DNA from: Prevotella sp902465605 | Lineage (GTDB): Bacteria; Bacteroidota; Bacteroidia; Bacteroidales; Bacteroidaceae | Assembly (NCBI GenBank): GCA_902465605.1 | Contig: CABQNT010000003.1 | Coordinates: 1-64,000 of the forward strand | Direction of reading: 5' to 3' | DNA: 64,000 nt | In this document: positions 59,784 to 64,000 of the stretch, piece by piece | Layout: the number at the start of each line of letters is the position of its first letter | Numbering within the stretch: the stretch's first letter is position 1 | Made by a program: the position numbers and the translations under genes | The notes under the pieces: model-generated | Database searches by the model: none | Told to the model about the DNA's origin: nothing | The model's input: only the letters and a program-made list of their open reading frames with translations

Positions 59784-60629
59784 ATGAAATCTCGCTTCCT
59801 GTTTATTTGTAGCATGCTCGCGATATTCACGCTTCATTTATATGCTCAAAATTCATTACTCTTCAAAGAAGACATGATGTACACTAATGTCACTGTATCA
59901 CATAATGGGAACTCTCGGAGTGTATCAGCCTTAATAGATACTGGCTCTTCGGTCTGTCTTATAGATTCTACTTATGCAGTTGATTCCTGCCACATCGTAG
60001 TAACAGGGAGTAATGCTACTATCGGGAACACTAAAGGCAAGCGTATCAAATCTTTTGATTTTAATTTAGACTCTGTTTCTATTGCTGGCATTTCATATCC
60101 TAAGGTGCGATGTTTTGTTGTTGATTTAGCAGGTAAATTTCTACATCTTGCGCCCAAATTTATCTTGGGAGGAGATTTCTTAAAGAAGGAAATTTGGTGT
60201 TTCGATCTAAATAATCGTATGATGAAGCGTAGCGATGTCCCTAAAAAAGGAAGTTCAATACGTATTAAATGGAAAAATCATGACGACTATAGAGATGTCG
60301 GTTTGAATTCTATATACTTTAAGGGTAAGATTGAAGGGAAGAAGACCCGTATCTTTTTTGATACAGGCAGTAGGCGCAATAAACTTCCCAAAACTTTTGG
60401 AATAAAAGCTACAAGAGAAATAGAAGGGGAAAAAGCAGATATTGCCAATAAACTAAAAATGATGAAGGGTGGGCTATGTGAAGGAGTAAGTATGGAATTA
60501 TCTCAAAATAGATACTTACTTGATTTTACTTTGACTAATGATCAAGAACCTCGTGTGAATGCGTCTTTTTTATGGGGAAAATCATTCATTTTAGACTATT
60601 CACATAAAACGCTTCACATATTAAGATGA
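59784..60629 (+). CDS. Secreted two-lobed aspartic protease-like protein, copy 2
   Basis: 281 aa, nearly identical to copy 1 over its length, including the signal peptide. Lobe 1 has the canonical ALIDTGSSVCL (Asp52) and FILGGDFLKK; lobe 2 has IFFDTGSRRN (Asp193) and FLWGKSFILDY. Differences from copy 1 cluster in the flap-like region (residues 68-86) and lobe 2 (residues 188-230). Its DTGS motif makes it the better candidate for an active enzyme. Substrate unknown; secretion to the periplasm or outside is likely. Confidence 0.77.
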   Translation: MKSRFLFICSMLAIFTLHLYAQNSLLFKEDMMYTNVTVSHNGNSRSVSALIDTGSSVCLIDSTYAVDSCHIVVTGSNATIGNTKGKRIKSFDFNLDSVSIAGISYPKVRCFVVDLAGKFLHLAPKFILGGDFLKKEIWCFDLNNRMMKRSDVPKKGSSIRIKWKNHDDYRDVGLNSIYFKGKIEGKKTRIFFDTGSRRNKLPKTFGIKATREIEGEKADIANKLKMMKGGLCEGVSMELSQNRYLLDFTLTNDQEPRVNASFLWGKSFILDYSHKTLHILR

Positions 60630-60957
60630 TATACTCATCTTTCCTGATAACATGACTCCGGTATTGCTATTCCAATCTATAGCCCCCGCATTCGTGTCAA
60701 TTGTGCGTCTTAAATAGTATCCTGGATATCCTCGATGCACCGAAAAGGGAGGAAAGAAAACCTAAATAGTTGGGTGTCTTCTTTCCTCCTTCGCTCATGG
60801 GGGGCTTTTTCTTGCTGATTTGGACTGCCATGTACGAAAACAGATAACGTAAGTAGTTGTATACTTCATGGCAGAGTTGTGGTTCTTCTGATGAAAGCGA
60901 TACGTTTTGCATCACAAGCGTATGACATTTTACGGAAGAACCTTATTCATTACCAGC
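60630..60957. other. Tail of duplication unit 2 and pyrH end region
   Basis: 60630-60835 repeats the sequence after copy 1, with changes. 60836-60957 is unique. I see no other gene apart from the low-confidence antisense frame. Confidence 0.5.
60697..60831 (-). pseudogene. Frameshifted relative of the small antisense ORF, unit 2
   Basis: Starts MAVQISKKKPPMSEGGKK, then loses frame after GFLSS relative to unit 1; the NTGVMLSGKMSISS end is preserved in another frame. Low confidence that either is expressed. Confidence 0.3.
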
Positions 60958-61668
60958 CTAATTGTGGACCAAAGTGCCGATAGGCTCGCCTTCCAGCACC
61001 TTCTTCAGGTTGCCAAACACATCCATGTTGAACACATAGACCGGGAGGTTGTTTTCCTTGCACATGGCCGTAGCGGTGAGATCCATCACCTTCAGATGAC
61101 GGTTATACACCTCGTCAAAGGTGATGTCGTCAAACTTCGTAGCCGTGGGATCTTTCTCCGGGTCGGCCGTGTACACGCCGTCAACGCGCGTACCTTTAAG
61201 CATGACGTCGGCTTCAATCTCGATACCACGCAGCGAACTGCCCGTGTCTGTGGTGAAATAGGGCGACCCCGTGCCGCACGAGAAGATGCAAACCAGTCCG
61301 TTTTCCATCGCCTCAATGGCCTTCCATTTGTTGTAATACTCGCCAATAGGCTCCATGCGAATGGCTGTCATCACCTTGTTTTTAACGCCAATCGCACCCA
61401 ATGCGGAACTCAATGCCAAGGAGTTGATGACCGTAGCGCACATACCCATCTGGTCACCCTTCACGCGCTCAAATCCTTTCTGCGACCCGCTCAGTCCTCT
61501 GAAAATGTTTCCGCCACCAATAACGATGCTTACCTGCACGCCCATGTCGTGCACTTCCTTGATTTGTTGGGCATAGTCGGCGAGCCGATTGGGGTCGATT
61601 CCATAACTCTGACTGCCCATCAGGCTCTCTCCACTCAACTTCAAGAGTATACGTTTAAACTTTACCAT
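60958..61668 (-). CDS. pyrH: Uridylate kinase
   Basis: 236 aa from the ATG at 61668 (MVKFKRILLKLSGESL). The amino-acid-kinase fold shows VIGGGNIFRG, DQMGMCATVINSLAL and the VDGVYTADPEKDP segment. It phosphorylates UMP to UDP. A longer in-frame start upstream adds residues without family support. It lies downstream of birA on the minus strand, with a duplicated 65-bp segment between them. Confidence 0.96.
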   Translation of the reverse strand: MVKFKRILLKLSGESLMGSQSYGIDPNRLADYAQQIKEVHDMGVQVSIVIGGGNIFRGLSGSQKGFERVKGDQMGMCATVINSLALSSALGAIGVKNKVMTAIRMEPIGEYYNKWKAIEAMENGLVCIFSCGTGSPYFTTDTGSSLRGIEIEADVMLKGTRVDGVYTADPEKDPTATKFDDITFDEVYNRHLKVMDLTATAMCKENNLPVYVFNMDVFGNLKKVLEGEPIGTLVHN

Positions 61669-61706
61669 ATTGCTTATAAATGTTCGTTTGATTGATTCTG
61701 TTTTAT

Positions 61707-61837
61707 AAAAATAGCGCAAGCCGAATACAAAGAAAACTTGTTTACTTTGTTAAGGCGCAGCCTATTTTATGCAAAAATAGCGTAAGCCGAATACAAAAGA
61801 AACTTGTTTACTTAGTTAAGGCGCAGCCTATTTTATT
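61707..61837. repeat. Tandem 65-bp duplication at the birA 3' end
   Basis: Two adjacent imperfect copies (about 61707-61771 and 61772-61837) share aagccgaatacaaa, acttgtttact and aaggcgcagcctatttta. Each has AAAATAG-type inverted ends. The second copy includes the last codons and the stop of birA. Confidence 0.85.
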
Positions 61838-62563
61838 TAAAAACTCCACCTCTTTAAGGTAGTAGCCTCTCATGCGCCCATTGGTATCTTGCAACACCAG
61901 TCGGCCATCGGGTTCCACCGTCACGATGGACGCCTGGAAACAGCCCTCACGGTCGCGATAAGGATGCACGCCCTCCCGCCGATACAGCGCAGCATAATAC
62001 TGCTTGGAGATTTCGTCGAACGCTCCTTCTTCCAAGCGATTGTAATAATGCTCGAAAGCTTTGATAAGTTGATGAAGCAGCTTGTCGCGTTCCAACTCAT
62101 GTCCCAGAATCTGCGCTAAGGACACAGGGTTGGGCGCATCGCTCTCAAAGACCGCCTGATTGACGTTGAGGCCCACTCCATAGACACAGCGTTGAATAAC
62201 CTGTGCGTGTACGCTCAACTCGATGAGTGTGCCACTCAGTTTGCAGTCTTTCCAGTAGATGTCATTCGGCCATTTAAGGGTAATGTCGTCAACATATTCG
62301 TCTAACACGGCTTTAATGGACAAAGCACCAGCCATAGACAAAAAGAATTGACTTTTTACAGGCAGCTTTTGGGGATGAACCAGCAGGGAATACAGCAAAT
62401 TTTTCCCTGCCTGACTTTCCCAACCATTCTGTCCTTGTCCCTTACCGCTCGTCTGGTAATCGGCCTGTACGACCACCATCTCTTCGTTGAAACAATCAGC
62501 GTGTTCGCAAAGGTACACATTGGTAGAGTCTACCTCATTGAGTTTGACCAGTTTGATACGCAT
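61808..62563 (-). CDS. birA: Biotin-acetyl-CoA-carboxylase ligase
   Basis: 251 aa, catalytic domain only, without the N-terminal DNA-binding domain of E. coli BirA. Motifs: VDSTNVYL, SGKGQGQNGWESQAGKNLLYSL (the biotinyl-AMP loop, in a variant form, residues about 39-60), KWPNDIYW and GVGLNVNQ. It attaches biotin to carboxylase carrier domains. The last codons lie in a 65-bp tandem repeat, so the C-terminus (NKIGCALTK) may be repeat-derived. The YraN gene ends 6 nt upstream. Confidence 0.93.
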   Translation of the reverse strand: MRIKLVKLNEVDSTNVYLCEHADCFNEEMVVVQADYQTSGKGQGQNGWESQAGKNLLYSLLVHPQKLPVKSQFFLSMAGALSIKAVLDEYVDDITLKWPNDIYWKDCKLSGTLIELSVHAQVIQRCVYGVGLNVNQAVFESDAPNPVSLAQILGHELERDKLLHQLIKAFEHYYNRLEEGAFDEISKQYYAALYRREGVHPYRDREGCFQASIVTVEPDGRLVLQDTNGRMRGYYLKEVEFLNKIGCALTK

Positions 62564-62569
62564 TTTTGG

Positions 62570-62944
62570 TTATAACAATACAGGGTTGAAGGCATCTTCG
62601 AAGTGCTCGATCTGCATGTTCTCGGCTGTCGATCCCACGATGGAAATGACATCAAAGCGCAGCTCCTCTTGTATGTCAAACATCTTTACATAAACATCAG
62701 CCGCAATACCGAGATTCCTCATCTTCTTCTCATCAACGGCATCGGAGGGTAAGGCAACCTCGTCTGACCGACGTGTTTTCACCTCGACAAACACACAGGT
62801 AATGCCATCGGGCGACAAGGCGATGATATCGATCTCGAACTTACCATGCCGCCAGCCACGCTCGCGGATGGTATATCCCTGCTTGTGCAGGTAATCGACG
62901 GCTGTATCTTCGCCCCATTTCCCAAATTTGTTGTGTGTAGCCAT
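62570..62944 (-). CDS. YraN family protein (UPF0102)
   Basis: 124 aa from the ATG at 62944 (MATHNKFGKWGEDTA). A restriction-endonuclease-like fold: GEDTAVDYL, RHGKFEIDIIAL (Glu and Asp of the site) and FVEVKTRRS. The family is widespread and proposed to act on DNA, without a settled role. It is followed by birA after 6 nt. A longer upstream frame is antisense to tadA and rejected. Confidence 0.92.
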   Translation of the reverse strand: MATHNKFGKWGEDTAVDYLHKQGYTIRERGWRHGKFEIDIIALSPDGITCVFVEVKTRRSDEVALPSDAVDEKKMRNLGIAADVYVKMFDIQEELRFDVISIVGSTAENMQIEHFEDAFNPVLL

Positions 62945-63012
62945 GTCCTGATGCTCCCTGATGATGTGTTGCAAAAATACGGTTTTTCTTCCACACATCA
63001 AAAAGAATGTTG

Positions 63013-63020
63013 TAAATTTG
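63013..63020 (+). promoter_or_regulatory. Candidate -7 box for tadA
   Basis: TAAATTTG fits TANNTTTG, 24 nt before the tadA ATG. Confidence 0.5.
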
Positions 63021-63043
63021 CAAGCACACAAACAGACACGACC

Positions 63044-63496
63044 ATGACCGACGACGAACAACGCAAACAAGACGAACAATTTATGCAAAAGGCATTGGCA
63101 GAGGCCCATGCAGCCTACGATGAAGGAGAAGTACCCATTGGCGCCGTCGTTGTGTGCCAAGGTCGCATCATTGCACGCGCACACAACCAGACAGAAACCT
63201 TGAACGACGTCACGGCGCATGCGGAGATGCTGGCCATCACGGCCGCATTGGCTCAACTTGGCGGCAAATATCTGCCCCAATGCACCCTCTACGTCACCGT
63301 TGAGCCTTGTCCGATGTGCGCCGGTGCCATGGGGTGGGCGCAGGTTTCACGCATCGTGTATGGGGCCGGCGATGAGAAACGGGGCTACCAGCGGTATGCG
63401 CCAAACGTGTTGCATACCAAGGCCACGGTCACGGGTGGTGTGCTGGAAGAGGAATGCAAGCAGCTGATGCAACAGTTTTTCAAGGCAAAGCGATAA
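63044..63496 (+). CDS. tadA: tRNA adenosine(34) deaminase
   Basis: 150 aa from the ATG at 63044, just after the promoter. Zinc deaminase motifs HAE (59-61) and PCPMC (Cys89, Cys92), with EVPIGAVVV near the N-terminus. It converts A34 to inosine in tRNA-Arg(ACG). A relaxed nucleoside deaminase role cannot be excluded from sequence alone. It diverges from the YraN gene. Confidence 0.9.
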   Translation: MTDDEQRKQDEQFMQKALAEAHAAYDEGEVPIGAVVVCQGRIIARAHNQTETLNDVTAHAEMLAITAALAQLGGKYLPQCTLYVTVEPCPMCAGAMGWAQVSRIVYGAGDEKRGYQRYAPNVLHTKATVTGGVLEEECKQLMQQFFKAKR

Positions 63497-63587
63497 GGCA
63501 TTGCAAGGCTGAGCTGCCTCAAAGTCGTTTCAACAAGGAGAATGAGCGGCTTCAATAGGGTGATTGAAGCGCTTGACATCAATAAAA

Positions 63588-63623
63588 AATCCTCCTACTC
63601 GGACTGTTCCGAGCAAGAGGATT
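63588..63623. terminator. Terminator between tadA and the adhesin gene
   Basis: Two stacked stems, AATCCTC/GAGGATT and CTCGGA/TCCGAG, with a T-run on the minus-strand side (complement of aaaaaa at 63584-63589). It ends the minus-strand gene and perhaps tadA. A second hairpin (GCTTCAA/TTGAAGC, about 63549-63568) lies nearer tadA. Confidence 0.75.
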
Positions 63624-63696
63624 GATATGTATAGTTATTGCTTCCCAGCAGACGCATGTACGTTATTTCTGGGGAAGCGTGTGTTTCTTGACAGCC

Positions 63697-64000
63697 TTAT
63701 CTCACCAAGATAACGAGGTACTTACTGGTACTCCAGAAGATTTCTGGATTAGTGATTCGAAGCACATACTGCTTGTTGGCATCGCGCTGCAACAGATAAC
63801 TGCTGGATGGGTGCATGGTAAGAACCTTAGCCGACTTGGAGTACAACTTGATTTCCTTGTTCACGCGGATGTCAATCTTGGTGAAATAATCCTTGTTGAA
63901 GTTGGCCTGCAACACCTTATCCCCCTCGATGATTCGCTGTTCTTTCAGCTCTTTTCGTGTACCAAAGACAAACCAAGCGGTGTTAAGCTGCTTATCCTGG
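63697..64000 (-). CDS. C-terminal part of a Cbp1-like adhesin (cut by window edge)
   Basis: About 100 codons in one frame reaching the right edge, so the start lies outside. The piece has LNTAWFVFGTRKELKEQ, FNKDYFTKIDIR, a KVLTMHPSSSYLL segment and the ending NPEIFWSTSKYLVILVR. This matches my memory of the C-terminal domain of the Cbp1 family collagen-binding glycoprotein adhesins of Bacteroidales. The binding partner is not evident from this fragment. A terminator follows. Confidence 0.7.
   Translation of the reverse strand, partial: QDKQLNTAWFVFGTRKELKEQRIIEGDKVLQANFNKDYFTKIDIRVNKEIKLYSKSAKVLTMHPSSSYLLQRDANKQYVLRITNPEIFWSTSKYLVILVR

Overview
The window looks like a chromosomal segment of a Prevotella-type Bacteroidales bacterium. 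The evidence is Bacteroidota -33/-7 promoters (TTG, about 20 nt, TANNTTTG) in front of many genes, a SusC/SusD pair with FecR and an ECF sigma factor, DUF4348-, DUF4840- and DUF5606-type proteins, a fimbrillin-type lipoprotein, and C-terminal tails resembling type IX secretion signals. I saw no rRNA, tRNA, CRISPR array, integrase or transposase.

Layout. Positions 1-2300 hold three copies of a repeat of about 235 bp alternating with unrelated small lipoprotein genes, one of them directly behind an orphan C-terminal coding fragment. 2.7-4.5 kb is lemA plus an HtpX-like protease, separated by a fold-back element. 4.6-9.4 kb is an export operon (RND/MMPL transporter, LolA-like periplasmic protein, outer-membrane barrel). 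9.7-12.0 kb holds a small peptide gene and a GC-rich fimbrillin-like lipoprotein. 12.3-16.6 kb is a TetR regulator with two ABC exporter half-molecules. 16.7-19.8 kb is nrdD-nrdG. 20.5-28.8 kb holds an alpha-L-fucosidase, lipA, two hypothetical genes with low-complexity linkers, a Ca/Na antiporter, an M15 peptidase and metY. 29-36 kb is housekeeping: nusB-yajC-ybbR-coaE-DUF5606 on minus and rplY-pth-S4-purN on plus. 36.3-39.2 kb is a TonB-receptor-like barrel. 39.6-56.0 kb is a polysaccharide utilization locus with two paralogous GH85 endo-beta-N-acetylglucosaminidases, SusD, SusC, FecR and an ECF sigma. 56-58 kb is sucC-sucD. 58.3-60.8 kb is a tandem duplication of a secreted two-lobed aspartic protease. 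The right end carries pyrH, birA, a YraN protein, tadA and the C-terminal part of a Cbp1-like adhesin.

How parts work together. The GH85 locus appears to be a self-contained N-glycan system. The sigma gene has a housekeeping promoter, while fecR, susC and both GH85 genes each carry an identically spaced non-housekeeping motif (TTAAG, 17 nt, TTGTTATATA), which I read as the promoter of the locus's own ECF sigma. Separately, the RND export operon and the TetR-ABC operon share a 20-bp palindrome over their -33 box and a homologous leader hairpin with a U-tract, so one TetR protein probably controls both exporters.

The intergenic regions are unusually rich in short-period repeats. Words of 8, 9 or 16 nt recur at 17.5, 19.8-20.5, 24.3-24.6, 28.8, 34.8 and 36.1 kb, partly beside a palindromic GC-rich arm. 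They avoid coding sequence except for one arm that forms the tail of a hypothetical gene.
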